The translations under genes were made by a program, and so were the position numbers. This document shows positions 24,501 to 39,500 of a stretch of DNA of 64,000 bases, in pieces; within the stretch, counting starts at the first letter, position 1; the number at the start of each line of letters is the position of its first letter. Location: positions 11,888,819 to 11,952,818 of the forward strand of contig NW_024881316.1 of the NCBI RefSeq assembly GCF_018691265.1, given 5' to 3'. The stretch comes from Tyto alba (lineage: Eukaryota > Chordata > Aves > Strigiformes > Tytonidae). Below the pieces are notes generated by a model that did not search any database, was not told the origin of the DNA, and worked only from the letters and a program-made list of their open reading frames with translations.

Positions 24501-27500
24501 GAAGATGGAGATACTGTCATTGCTCTTGTTGAGAAGGCACATAGCAAAAGTGGAGAAAGAAAGAGAAGGTATTCTTTAATAGATAGGCGCACAGTATGGA
24601 TTCTTCTGCAGGTCTTTGCTTCTGAAAGGCACTTTTTTGAAAAGGTCTGCAGTTTGAGCCCTGAAGGAGGTTTGCTTCGTTAGAAACTCTGCATGAACAA
24701 AAATAATGTTGCAATACCTGCAAGACTGAGATTTCGATGGAGTACATTGGTGGGTTTTATACTGGTAGTGCTGTGAAAGGTATCAGGGAAATTGTTTTGA
24801 GTAGTCTGATCTGTTGCTCTTAAGGCCAATGGTCTGTGTTTCTTGACTGGAGCTGGATGTGATCTCTCTCCTGTTGTCTGACGATTAACTTCCAAAGAAG
24901 ATTCTTGGGGATTTCTTGACCTCTTCTGGACTGGGAAGTAAAGCATCTGTTGTCATCTCCTCCCACTCTTCTACCCCACTTTTAATGGATATATGAGATT
25001 TTTGGAGGGGGACACAACATTTAGCTTACCCATCCATCATAAGCACATGATCATATTACAATTTCAAGATCTAGTACTGCTACAGCACATAGGGGCAGGA
25101 GAAAAGACATTGATGACTTTTCATATCTGTGTTGTGGACCATACAAAGTTATCCCAAACTGGAAAACATCTCTTCAGAGAGAGGTTGAAGGAGCACAATT
25201 TATTCTACACTCTTAAAAACAAAGGGAGGAAAATCACTGAAATAGAACGATTGCAAAAGAGAGAGTATCTTATCAAATTTGAGTAGGCAATATTCTTAGT
25301 AGTGAGGACAGAAAAAGAGTATTCATCAGCTAGCTGCTTGTCTGAAGAATTAAGAGGAATTAAAAAGGCTGTGGTGTGCATTTTACTGAGCATGTTTTTA
25401 TCATCGTGAGTAGAGGAGAGGCATGTAGTGCCCTAAAGATAGTATAAATTTAGTAATCTTGAATTCTTGCAGTGCCTACAGTGTCGATGAGTGCAGCAGC
25501 AAATCTTGTAAGAAGAGTAATACTTGTTTTCATAAATGACATTTGTACATCAGCTGTTATATTCACCTTTCTTTTCAAACAGATATCACTTTTTTTTTGA
25601 CACAGTGGCTTCTTCAGAAAAGCCTTTTCTTCTATAGAATATGGTACAGCAGCCTCATGTAGCAACACACATGTTCTGTCTTACCACCCTGATCAGCACT
25701 GATGCTGCTACGGATGAACTGATCTCTAAAGCAGTGATTCAGAGGGATAGGTTGTGACAAAAGAAGGTAGTACAGGTTATATCTTGGGGTTATAGTGAAG
25801 GAGGAGAAATCTCATGAAAACTTCATCCTCCCTTCTCCTTCCTTATGCTTATTGGCACTGTCTGATGTTGCCCCTTCCCTTCAGAAGTTTTCTTTTTACT
25901 AATCATGGTGCAAGGACTGTCGCAGTTACTTGAGACTTTTGCGTAGGTGTAAGGAGAGGTGTCGAGGCTGCAGTCTGGCACTACACCTTGTGTAAGTGGT
26001 GGTGGCCGCCCCCTGCTCACACAGGGACTGTCGCCTCCTCTGCCTCCCTTGTTTCTGTGACGCTGAAAGCCAAGCTGAACCAGGGCGCGCCTGTGAGATG
26101 GCTGCAACGGCACTGGTTCTTCCTGCTTAGCTCAGCCTTTCCAGCATGGAAAAGGCAACCACAGCCTTGACCTTATGGGGAACATGTTCGGTGGAAAGGG
26201 TGGAAAAGATTCTCCTACAGACATCCACGTAGGTGGGCTATACAGGGGCGAGGGGCAGGAGGGAGGTGGCCATGAGAATACATCTAGGACAAGGACTTTG
26301 GGAAGCGCTCTGGCTGGGATTTCAGGAGGTGGCTGGACCATAAGGCAGGCTTTGTTGAAAGCTATGGTGCAAAGTGTGGAGCAAGAACAATGTCTTTCCT
26401 AGGAACTGCTTTTTAGGATTTTTTTTTTGCTTGCTTTTTGAGTGGTGAGCATACAGGATTGACTGTCCCACTTTGAGGGTGGGGGAGAACTGCAAAAGGT
26501 AGAGGTTTGGATGGAAAAGGATAGAGGTGTGTGTAAGTGTAGGATGGGTAGCTGTGCCTGTGGGACGCTCCACACTGCATCAGAAAAGGGTGGGGACTGA
26601 TCTGAAAAATTAGGGAAGGGCTGTTTGAGGCAAGATTACATTTTTCATAGTGTTTGCCTAACAGAGTGGCCATGGCACTGTGCTTCACCTTGTCGGGGAT
26701 ACTAGTGGCAGCCGTTTCACGTTGGCATCTGATGAAACCATCACTTTGCTCTTTGCCCCAAATACTGATTATTATGCAAAATGCTTGATCTTAAAATAGA
26801 ATCACAGCATATGCATTTGTCTGTTAAAGTTTTATGACATATGAACTACATTCTATGAGTTTTGGAAGGTGTTTGTGTTTTTAACTTCTCTAACAAAGAT
26901 GTACGGTAAACTGTTTATTTTTAAACTATTTATTTTGTAATGTGGTTGTCTTTATTCTGTGCAGGTACTTGAGCTGGTGCTAGAAAACTTTATTTATCCA
27001 TGGTACAGGTATGAGCTTTACCTAAAAGTTACTATTTTTGAATATCGTAAATATTTGTCAAACTGTTTAAGAAATAGTCACCTGAAAATAAACATTTCTG
27101 TTTCTTCAGTAAAATATAAAGCATAGTTTCAGGTGCTACAGTTTCATAGTTTTACTGTCTCTTAGCAGAGTAGAGCAGATCTTTTAATAATTTAGGCATG
27201 ATGAAATAGTTCTGAAATTTGTATTTCATCCTAAAAGCACTTTTAGATTATTAATTTTTATATGTTAATTTTCTATTAATTCTTACTTGGAAGTATATAT
27301 AGCTTGATTAACACCTGTGTAAAACCTCAAGACCCCCCGGAAATTTATTTCCGGGTTAGAAGCATGCTGATCTTTCATATTGCTTTAAAAAAAAATAAAA
27401 ATTCACTTTACAGTTTTTTAAAAAAAAAAAAAAACAAAAGTCCCATTCTTAATTTGTATAGAAAAGGTATTTTGAATACATATTGTGGGAGGCTTCTTGC

Positions 27501-30500
27501 AGAACATCTGGTGATTTGCTGAGTTTTAAGGCTGTGATTAGTTATGCTGAGCTGAATAAAATAGTGTATGACTAATTATTTTTTCTTTTTTTTCCCCTGT
27601 ATTTTTAGATATTAATTATTCCTCCAGAGTACTTTTTAAACAAGATATTAAAAATTCTTCTAATAGATCATGCTGGCATTAGTGCCTTAAACCAGCATTT
27701 GCCTTAATTATGAATTTGACTTTTTAATTGGATGGATATGTTCAGTTTTGTGCTAAAATAAATTTATACTTTTTTACTTTTACTCTATGCTGTTGCTTTT
27801 TTCTGTCTCTCTGGGATCTAAAATTTTATGGGCAGACTTCTTTGCTTGATTTTTTTTTTAATTGTGGCTGATACCTGCATGTTTCACATCTATCTTTGTG
27901 TGATGAACACACTCAAGTATAAAACTTAACTTCTTGTGCAAACAGCAGAGGGAGCTTTAACACCGTGTATAGTGAATGATCAAGTTGGAAAACTCAAGGT
28001 TTTTAACTTTCAAATACAGAAAACTAGAGCATGTTCCACTGAGGTGTTTGATAACGTAACAGGTGTAAGGGAACCATCTTCTGCATTTCAGAATTTGAAA
28101 TTTGGTAGGATTTTTTGGCTGGTGGAAGGTGTCTTCAGTGTCTTTGTTTTGGACTGACAAGGAAACTTGGATTTCATGTATTACATCTCTGACACACAAG
28201 ACAGTGGAAGTCTGGAATACTATGGTGGGCATAGTAATATGCATAGTTAGAAGTGCAGTGCAAAATATACCTGGTACGGAGCCAGCCAGCCTAGATTCTG
28301 CTACGTCTTGCCCTCTAGTAAGCTTTATAGATGTTCCTGCCCTGTCTTTAGTTTTTACATGCCTTCGCCTCAGGATTTTGAACTAAGTCTGTAAAATCAC
28401 ACCATGCTCATCAGACCTAATAAGCTTTCCATGAACATGAAGTACTGGGAGTTCAGTGAGCTCTAGTGCAGTGATACCTGAGTAAATCTGCAGAAAACAA
28501 CTTGGTCCTGGAAGGCTTTCTCGTTTTAGCTTAACAGCAGTAATATTGGATCCGGTCTCATTCCCTCTACCCATTCAGGTGTATCTGTGCTTTCCTGTAT
28601 TTCCAGAACAGTTGTGCAGGGAGGCATGAGTTGTGTGTCTGTGTGCAGCTGTTTGAGGTCTGTCTCATAGGTCATGTTAGTTTTGACTTTTCCTACTACA
28701 CTGTTTGCATAGCTCAGCTCACTCTGGAGAAAGGACTCTTGCATTCATGAAATGTTTCTTCTGAGCTAACAGACCTCAGTGGCTCTATGTAGTTCTTCAC
28801 TGAGCCAAAGCAGAAGCCTTTGCATCCAGACTATAATTTATTTAGCAGCATGGGTAACCACCAGCAGGCAATCCAGACTTGCCAGACTAGGTTGGTAAAA
28901 CAGTTTGCTGCTTTCCTTTGCAGAAAAGTCTGGCCATAATTCTTTATGCTAGTTGCCCCCTTTTGAAGTGAATGGAATTTGTGCAGAAGCTATCTCTCTC
29001 TCTCTTCTTTTTTTTTTTTTTTTTTTAATGCCCTGCCCACTAATTCTGGCTTGCAGCACCTTGCACACTCTGGACATTAGAGAGGTAACATAACATATCT
29101 CACTGAGAAGCCTGGGAAGTACAACATTTACCAGAAATGTGTATTGCAAGATAGAATAATAGATTTATTGCTCAGGAAATGAAGTGCTATAACCAGGGAA
29201 GAGCTGTGCTTGATGCTTGTTTCATTAATAAACTGTGTAAGAATTTGTAATATTTTATTAGCGGCTTAAAGTTTAGAAGCAAACATTCCTAAATTTGGAT
29301 CAGGTTAGGGGAATGAAGATTAGTACTTAAAATCCAGTGAACTCTACTGAAATAGGAAGTTATACCTATGTGTGGTTTTTGTTTGGTATTTTTCAAAGTA
29401 TTTATACTGGTTATATTTAAATATTTGTTTTAAGAATTTTTCTCAAGTATATGAGAAGAATAGACCATAGTTGTAAGTAAATCAAGTTTGTAGAGCTACA
29501 AAACACAGGTCTGAGTCTATTTATGCTGTAATATAAAACTATTTAATATCTTGCTTATACCAATCTCATTTTACATAGAAGAGTTTAAAGTTTGAATGAG
29601 TCAATCTATGGTTACTTAATTTTTTTAGTTATTAATGCTACTCCAACTCCAGTTCTCTCAGATTAGATTAGAATACAGTAATTACCACACTTTGTAGAAA
29701 ACATTTTTCTTTGATAGTGTCAAACCCCATTTTTTGCACATATGGAGCTGCTTCTATTTAAAATGCAAGTAATGCAAGAAAAATTCAGGATTTTTGTTGA
29801 GTTAGAAACCATAGCTTTACAGTTTTATCAGTTTGCAACTTATTTTCTTCATCTTTCTGTTAGGAGTTGGCCAAATTTCATAAGAATAATTGATACACAG
29901 AGAAAAAAAAATCAGTTTGGTATTTGTATATGGTTTTCATTTATCAGCAGATCCCATAGGACTTTGCATGTAATCGCAATTGGGTGTATCTCATTTGAGA
30001 CATTGGACTCAGTAACTGTTTACAATTAACAGACTAAGCCTTTTTCTTTTAGCAAATCTCTCCATTACACTGACAGTTGTGGTTTTAAGTTTTTCCTCAA
30101 ATTCTGGGAAAATGCAGCCAATTTTTAAAATGTTTCCAAGTGAGTTATTTGGACCTTCCACTGTGTCACTAGAGATTTGAGATTTTACATGTGTTTGATG
30201 TTTTTTTCACCAGTCTTCAGTCTGCTGGTGATTAAAAAAATGTCTCTGCAAACCTATGGCACTTTGTGAAAGTACGTGGCATAAAGCCGTGTCCAAATTG
30301 AATTAGCCAAGATACTGGTTATCCAAGTGTCAATAAAATAACAACTTCTCGGTCCAAATTACTTCATGTATCTTGTTGTCTGTCAGATAACCGTAATATA
30401 GTCATACAATTTGTTGGTTAATCCCTTGGCTTCCTCTGACAGTGTAGGTATTTGCTAACCATATTGCTTCCAAAATGTCAGCTGCTGATCTTAAAACAAA

Positions 30501-33500
30501 CCAAACCTTCCCCTATAGTGTTTTTATCTGCATATGATTAGCTGTTGGAGGATGGTTGTGCTCCTTATGCCAGCCTGCTTTCTTTGAGGTGCTTTTTCAT
30601 GGAATTGGTTGCATACTTTGACCATTACGTCACCAGTATCTGTACCTAGCAGTTCATCTGCAGCATGCATTCCAATGCTATATAACCCAGGCTAACATTG
30701 CTTTAAAAAAATTGGATACTGAATAACATAAAATGATGTTATAGGCATAAAATTTCTATTTTTCAAATGTACTGTTGTTGCATCTATATATATATTTTTT
30801 TTTTAATGCAAACAATATTTGCATTTGCTACATATGCAGACTCATTTACTACCAAAAACTGTGATGGCTTTTACATACGGTCATAAGCTAAAGCAGAACG
30901 AAACTTTGTTTGTTGTGTCATTACTCGGCTATTAAAATGCAGTTTTACCAATATCTTTAGTCATACTCTAATGTCCATATGTACTTAAATGCTGGTAGAT
31001 TTTTATTCTTTCTGCTGCATTTTGTGGAATGCTGTTATCATTGTCTCTTTTCCACTCAGTTTGGTTGCTGTTTCTGCATCTAAGACTTTGTGTATTTCCT
31101 GTTTTCATTCAGCTTCCCCCAAAAAACTTGGAGTTAGGTATTTTTCTTCCTGAATCAACTTAAAGTATTTTAGTCATGATTTTTCTCCGAGCATACTTTA
31201 TTGCAGCAGGTGGAAACTAGCAAGCCACATACAAAATTTAGTTTAAATTCTTCTTTATTTCTTTGTTTCCAAGCAGAAACCATGTTAAATAATTTAAATT
31301 CTGTTTCAACTAGCTATAGGTTGAGGTTCTTGTTCTCTTTTCTTTGTAATTAATGGTTTCACATTTCATTCTACATCAAAAGTCGATCAACTCCCAAAAA
31401 AGCAAGCACTGTCATTTGCTGGTTTCCCGTGCTATGCTTTCTTTTCTAGGAAATGGCAATCTCTCTTTAGACCAGAAATAGGCCCAATTTTATATTTAAA
31501 AGAGAGACTATTATTGTATTAAATGGCATCTAAGTATTAGAACTTGTTGAAAAAATACCAATGAAAATTTTCTGTTGGAGGAGACTGAACTGAAATACAA
31601 GGGGGATGTTCCTATTTCGTTAAAAGGTACATGAGAAACTACCAATTTATAATAAACTTAAGAGGTCAACAAAGCCAGATTTGTACTAAACCATAAGAAA
31701 ATTATTTGAAATCTTGGAGTATATAAGGTCTTGTGTTATGCAATATGAAAAATCTAATTTTGACTAACTTAACTGGGGTACATGCTTACAGTACTCTTAG
31801 TCCAAAGCTTTACTGATATAAATTCAGTTTCACTTTATGGCACTGAACTAGGGAACGTTCACATATGTGGAAACCAAGTTAGATTTTGCTCACTCAAAAT
31901 CATGCAGACAGTATATTAGAGCAGGAATTGCTATATAATTCTGATTTACTGACGTATTTCTTAAGCCATTGTTGCATGCACAAACGTAGTGGGAATGCTG
32001 CTGTGTATTTTATTCGAATAGAAGACTGCTTACTCTCTGCCCATGATTGGTTGCTTTCATTTCAGTTAATACCAGTTGAAGTGTCACCATTGAATGTTCT
32101 TATTCCAGCTTTTAGTAGCACCAAATGTATTGTGGTTGGATAAACATACATGTATTTTAATCTGTTTTCTTACATGACATCCTTTACAACACTGCAGAAA
32201 TATTACTGATGATGAATCCTCAGTGGATGAACTGAGAGGCACGCTGCGGTTTTTTGCGTCTGTATTAGTTCGGAGAATTCACAAGGTAAGGTGGCTTAAA
32301 GGTACTAACGTTGGTTTTTCCATCAGAAGTAACTGATACCATCTGTAGTGAATTCTTTTAATTTTTTTTTAAAATGGTGATTCCAGAGTCAGTCTTACAG
32401 AGAGAATTGGCAGTTTTCATCTAAGTTTCTTCTTTGCATTATCTGTTCCCTTCTTCTGGAGCTTATCCCATTCCTGGTTATAAACCATCTTTGATGATTC
32501 ATCGTTGGAAGTGTTCAACGTCAGGCTGGCTATGGCCTTGAGCAACATGATCTAGTGAAAGATGTCCCTGTCCATGGCAAGGGGTTGAACTAGGTGATCT
32601 TTGAAGTTCCCTTGCAACCCAAACCATTGTGTGATTCTTGCAAATAGATATATTTTTCACACTGGTGCAAGACATTATTAAAACTTTGGGATGATCTTTT
32701 AGCTATTGTTTCATGATTTAATCCAAGTGGAAACAATTTTGAGAATTATTGAAAAAGAACTATTAGAAAATGCTTAGCACTGTACCTGTCTCATAGCTTC
32801 TGATGCTTAGCACTGTATCTGTCTCATAGTTTCTGCTTGCTTGACTTCTTTAAATGCAGGCAAGGTCCTTACAATTGTCTATAAAGAACAGACTGCCGTT
32901 AAGTGAATAGCTTACTAGAAGAACTACACCAGGTATAGTTCTTACATTAATGCGGTTCATAAGAAACATTCTGAAGACTAAAGATTCAAATTTTTTATTC
33001 GCTCCGTTTAATATTTTAGCACATATACTCTATCTTCTGGTAAAGTGCTTCAAGCCTGTTTTACAGGAACTGTTTCTAAGTTTCTGGCTGTTCTAAGCAG
33101 GAAGAGTTGCAAACTCGGTTTCCAGATATAGTCAGTGCTGGCCCCTTTGTTGGAGCAACTACCATAAATATGTGTCTCTTCCCCTCCTTAGTAACAGCAA
33201 TATTTCCTAGGCTACAAGTTGTACATGTACTCTGTCGTGACTGATTAACAGCCTGATTTTGTCCTTGTTATGTATCAAATCCAGATGACTTTCTTGTTTA
33301 GTCTAACTCAAGCATGTTGCTTTGTAAACTGAACGTGGGGGAGGATTAGGAAAAGTCCGTGTAGTGCAGACATATGGAGGTGTGAAAGTAGAGTAAGTCT
33401 TTCAAAATGCAAATCTAGAGCAAGATCTTTAAATTTTAATTTGGAGTTGTAATACATGCAGGTGTTAGTTGCATTATTCGTAGATCATTGTTAATTCAGA

Positions 33501-36500
33501 AAATGATGATGTTTTCTCTTGAGCATTTAATAAGGTATTCATCATGTTATCTCAGATCAGCTATAGCATCTTTAAGTAGAGAGTTAATTTACCATATCTG
33601 TCTTTGACAGTAATGAAGTAAGCGTAGTATCTTCAATTCTATGTATCTGGGTAGACAATATGTGCAACAAAAACTCAAGATGTATACAAGTATTAAGCAC
33701 TGTTGGGGAAACTACAAAATTAAGGTCATCACAGAAATGTATTTCTCTTTAAAAATGTTTAGATTTATTCGTATCCATCCTACAGAATAATGTGATTTCT
33801 TTTGTCTCTGCGTGAACAGGTATCTCAAGCAAAAAGATAGTCATAGAACCATTGTGTTTTGGAACAGAATTGGAACTTGGCATGCTCGGCCATGCAGGGG
33901 AGCACAGTGTCTCATGCGGTGCTATATTTTTCAGCTCATAAGTTGTTTTTTCTTCTGCTGAATAAGTGTTTCTGTGTGTGCACACACCTCCATACAGATT
34001 CAGGTAGCCTCAACTCATAGCTGTGATGCATATACTACTGAAAATGTTGTGCTCAGAAATCAGAGTTGATACTCAAGTTGTAAATAAAATACCAACTTTT
34101 TGTCATTTTAGGAATCTTGGTTAAAACTTCAGTAGTTATCTGAGAAGGGTTATGACAGAATGTTTTATAGCTTTTAGCTCTGATACAGTGTTCTTTATAA
34201 CCTCATTTGAGGAGAAATTAATCACCGATTGCAAAATAAAATAGTCTTATACTTTTGCCAAACAGCTCTACTTCAATTTGGATTTATTATTAAATGCTTG
34301 GAAGCAGTAGTTCTAGCTAATAGAGATAAATTTTTTAAATTCAGGAGCTACTATGTGTAAGAAAACACAGACTGTTTTTTCCTTTTTTTTTTTTTTTTTT
34401 AATGATATCTTTATACTGCTTTGCCAAAGAATCTTCTACTTTTAAATTAAGACTTAAAATTACAGATTGCTTCAGTGAAAAGAATTAATTTGTCTTCTGT
34501 TTAAGGCTGCCTAGGTGGATTTTTTGAGGCATGGCTTTTGAACAAAGTAGCAAGCACTTTGGGAGAGTTAGCTCTTAAGTATATGCTGAAATACTTCTCT
34601 CTCTTTTTTAAAGTCTGGGTTTTCCTTATTGTGGCCATTTCTGGGTTAGTTATAGGTTTTGAAGGGAAAATGAAGAGTTTTCATTTGTATGGTGTAGTGT
34701 AGCTAGCCCTGCACCTGGTTGAAATTTTTGTCAAAAGTTGATGGTGTCTACTACACTGCCGATAACAATTTGCTTGCTGTGCTCTTTGACTTAACCTCGG
34801 CAAGAATAAACACTCCCCATCCCTCTGTTCCATAGGAAACTCCTGATTTGTTGAAATTACTGTTGAAATGAGAGTTCCAAAGGACAGAGTTTTCCATTGA
34901 TGAGCAGAAGCTCCGAGTTTCTTGCTTGTAAATGGGAGGTGACCATAATTTAGTTACTTTTAAAAAGTTCTAGTCAATTGTACTAGCTTGTCTGGGCTGG
35001 CCAAGCCAGATCACAGCTGTGCACCTCAAATATTACAGGGGAGTGTGCAGGAATACACGCTATTCTCCTAGTACAAATGAATAAAGAAATCAATTTTTCT
35101 CACAGCTGTGGTCTTTTCAATTACACTGTCTCTTTCTTCGTATGACAAGAAGCACTTTTATGCTTCTGTTTCATTATTTAAGGTCTTTATATGATTAGTA
35201 CTGAGCATGGACAAACTCTGTTAGGAAAGAAACTTGTTCTTTCCTAATGGGGAAAAAAAAATCCTAAGAAAGAAAAATGTTAAATTTTGAACACCTGCAA
35301 CTGTATGCTGCTTCTTCTCGGATACATCTTATGCTCCTGCTTAAAATAAAGGGCATGCAAAGTGTAAATCTGTTTCTAGGTAAGTTTCTGTGGAAACTAC
35401 TGCAGGTGATAAAGAAGAATCGCTTGAAACTTTACAGGCTGGGGACTGACTGGCTGTGGAGAGAAGCTCTACTGTGAAGGACCTGGCCCCATGGTAGACA
35501 ATGTGCTGAATATGAGCCAGCAGTGTGTACTGGCAGAAAGGCAGCCAACAGCATCCTGGGCTGTATTTAACAGGAGCATAGCCAATTGATTGAGGAAGGT
35601 GATTATCTGCATTTACTTGGTGCTCTTTAGATGGCATCTAGGGCACGGCATCCAGTTTTGGGCTTTGCATTAGAAAAGAGGCATTCATAGAGTGGAGCAA
35701 GTTCAACCAAGGGTCCACCAAGATGACTGTGACAGGTGCATTTGACCTGTGAGGCCATGACTGTCTTCATCTCGGGAAGTATTCAACACCGGGGTGGGTA
35801 CAGCCCTGAGCACCCTAATCTGAGCCTGTTCTGAGCAGAAGTTTGGGCTAAGGCATCCTGAGGTCCATTTGTGCCTGAATTGTTCTGTAATTCTCCTAAT
35901 TCTCCTTTAATTTTTATAACCATCAAGGAAAGTATAAATGCAGGACTCTAATACAGTCTTTGATTAAATCGTAAGTGCTTTTTGTTTGCCTTATGTGCAG
36001 GATCACGTGATTTGACACTAACGGTCATCTTGATTCAGTAACTCAAATTTTCTTTTGGTTCTGCCATCACCTGAGCTGTGCCTTTTTTTTCTGCATAGAT
36101 ATAGAGGAGGGTTTCGTTTTGCTTTAACTCCTTGTGGACATGATTGCTGAGGGCTAAGGTATGCAAGTACTAGAAGCAGAGCGTAGTTGACTTGCTTTTG
36201 TTGGTGGTCAAATCTTTATGTAGAACTAGGCTTCATATGCTGTGACTTGGAAATGAAGCTGCATTACTATAATTATTGCAAAGGAATAATCATAATGGGA
36301 ACAAGTTGACAATGTGTTAACACTGTTGTTTATGGCATTGTTCTACATGATGTTATGTGCTTTGCTCAGAAGAATGAGCATACTGTCAGTTCATCTGGAG
36401 GAGTCATGGGTTGTTTCTTAAGGGCTCATTTTATGGTTAGAGTGGGGACATATGAACAAATTAATATGTTTCATAGTTGTAATAAATTTGGGGAAAAAAT

Positions 36501-39500
36501 AGAACGATTCTGGTTTTATTTTAAAACTATTCTTTAGGTGGATATTCCAACGGTTGTAACAAAGAAAATGCTCAAGGCAGCAATGAAACACATTGAAGTG
36601 ATAGCCAAGGCCAGGCAGAAAGGTAATGTAAAGACTTAATATGTTGTCGGCTTCAAAGGGCAAGTATAAATGTTTCTTTATGCATGTTTGTTATTATTAT
36701 ATTTGCTAAATCTTTCAATTCTCACTGCCTTCTCTTCAAAAATAAAAAAGTTTATCTTTTTGCATTTTTCTTCTTGGAGGTTGCAAGGACAAACAGGGAA
36801 TAAGTTACACTACAAGTAACCTCTCAGTTTTGATTTTCATTTCCCCATGTTGAAAATACTAAATTTCTTTTTCTGTATGGTAAACAGGAATGTGTTTTGT
36901 CTGTTCAGAGCAATCAAGGTAACTTAGCAATGCTTCTTGAAGTTTTTCCTCTGTATTCCAGATGAGCAGTTCTAAATGAAAGGATTTGCATGTCCATGCA
37001 CTGTACTGGAACTGTAACTCTTACAGCTAGAATGATTTCACATCTGCATGCTAACATGAGCAGTTAGTGGAGTTCTCCAGTATGTCGAAAAGTGAGGTTT
37101 ATGTTTATAAGCCATGGAGAAACTTTGAGCAGCAGCATACTTGCATGTTTAATTGTTATCCAAATAAAAATATCTCAACAAGGTAATGTAAAAGTGATTT
37201 TAAAACTGCACATTGAAGAAATACTTGGTAAATAGAAGACATGCTGTTGGAAAATAGTTATCTTTATTTTTTTCGCTGGCTGTGTTCCACATTGCTGTAT
37301 CTACTAAATGTGGTTTCATTCAGATTGTAAGCATAGACGTTTACTTTCACTGGAGTCATGAACTTTCCTCCTGTCCCTCAAAACATCTGCTTGGTATCTA
37401 TAAATACATGCCATTGGTCCTGTGAGTAATGGGTGTGAGTAATGAGACACAGTATGATCACAGTGGATGTTTTTCATGGCACAACAATTTCAAGATACTA
37501 GATTATCTTGCAGTGCTCTTTATGCCAAATTTTGCATTTCCTTTGATTTTTACTAAGGAGTTGGAAACGCTTTTCTTCAGCAGCAATAAACTGGATTTTA
37601 AATATATGGCATTGAAAATATAGCCGTTTTCTTCAGGGTTTTAAAGGAAAAAACTTGTTTCCTGAGGGCAGATATGTGAAGTAGGAGTTGAAAATTACTT
37701 TTAGTAGCATTTTCTAGTAAATGTTGCTGACTCAGTCACCTGTAATGCATGGTTCAGAGGCAGCTTTCAGGCCTTGCTTTGGTTGCTAGTTGAGCCTAGC
37801 CTTTTCTGTGTGTTTTTCTATATCCTTTTTCAAAGTGTTGCTTAAGGGGGGGCATTTCTTCTTTCTCTACTCTTCTTACCCTTACATCTCTTAGTAATTC
37901 CTCACTGTTTGCAGAGACAGCTCCATAATTCATTACCTGGCCTTGCCAGAGAGCGCGTTCCTCCTCTCTGCTGTTAGTGACACCCTCTAGGCAGGTTTGT
38001 GTGGCTGTATACGTTCCTGCATCCCCCATATCAGCTAATACCACTCCTGGTTCTTGGTTGTGAAGGACAAGCTAGCACACTTCTGTACTAAGTTCAGTAC
38101 GCTGTAAACAAGCTTTAACCTTCTAGGTAACAGGTGTGTATTAAGTACCTGATCTGTGCCTGGTGTGTTTCTTGGCAGGAGGCCGTGCTGGATTGCTGGT
38201 GCAGCTAGGTGGGATTTATTACAGCTCAGTTCTTGCCTTTGAAGTGATTTGAATGAATATAACGTTTCTTCTAATTAATATGTATAGTTTTAAAACTGAT
38301 AAAGCAGGTGTTCTTTCAACTCCATACAGCTGCTTAGAAGAGGCAGCACTCTTAGAGATCCCCATGCTGGTTTTAGTTTGATTTACTCTGTGTTTAAAAT
38401 AGATATTCCTTCATGAGCGTTTCTAAATGTTCTGAGTCTGAAACAGGTATAACAGGATTGGATAAAAATTTGAGTTGATTTCAAATTGTGTTGTAGGCAA
38501 GTCAATCGGTAGAAGCCTGATAAATGGGAGACAAGGAAAAAAAGCAAGTGGAGGCAGACTTTGAGCAATATAGTTTCTTTAGATGAATCAAGATGCAGAG
38601 TTCTTCAATAATGATAAAAGAGAAAGCATTCTGGAAACCATGCAAACTGCAGTTGTTTTGTGAAGGAATTCTTATTTCAATGTGAGGTTTTATTTTTACA
38701 TAGCCAGGCTTCAAAGTCTAAGTCAAGGTTCTTCTGTAAAGTTTCAACATTGTATCCCTTTGGCAGTTGTGTATGTACTAAAATTATTAACTTTGTAGCT
38801 CAAGTGAAAACCAATTGCCTGTTACTTTACAATGAGAAAAACTGAAAGAACTCATAATACTGTTTGTTTTACTTGCAGTAAAAAATGCAGAATTTTTACA
38901 GCAAGCTGCTTTAGAGGAATACGGACCAGAACTCCATGTTGCTTTGAGAAGCCGAAGAGATGAACTTCACTACTTAAGAAAACTTACTGAACTTCTCTTT
39001 CCTTATATTTTGCCCCCAAAGTCAACAGAGTGCAGGTATAGAAATTATTTAGAATTGTATTCATTAAAGCATCTGTATACTATGTAGTACAGTAATTTAG
39101 GTGAGTGAAAGAATGAACTCCAGAAGTCATCCTCCTCGTCCCTCCTCCCTTATCCCTTCACTTATGAGTTTTTTGATTGGTCTTAAAAATATTCTAGCAT
39201 GCTTAAATATTACTAAATAATAAAATATTTCCCAGTAAGATATAATGGCATTGGAAACTTGACTTAGAAAATTATGTAGTCTAGTACTGGTTCCAATTTT
39301 TTTTTTTTTTTTTTCCCCCCAGATCCCTGGCTCTTCTGATAAGAGAGATTCTGCCTGGTTCTGTTTTCCTTCCCTCAATGGATTTCTTAGCTGATCCTGT
39401 AAGACTCTGGAGCACAGGAATAATCTTAATTTATCCAGTATTACTGTTTTGCTACTAAGCATGTTTGTGGTACAGCAAACGGTGCACAACGACTTACTTG

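Larger units (their letters stand above)
32286..36537. other. Intron 6
   Basis: 4252 nt. Contains two CR1 LINE fragments (32490-32640 and 35430-35905) and a 33-bp tandem duplication (32771-32835), described separately. Nothing else recognised. Confidence 0.85.
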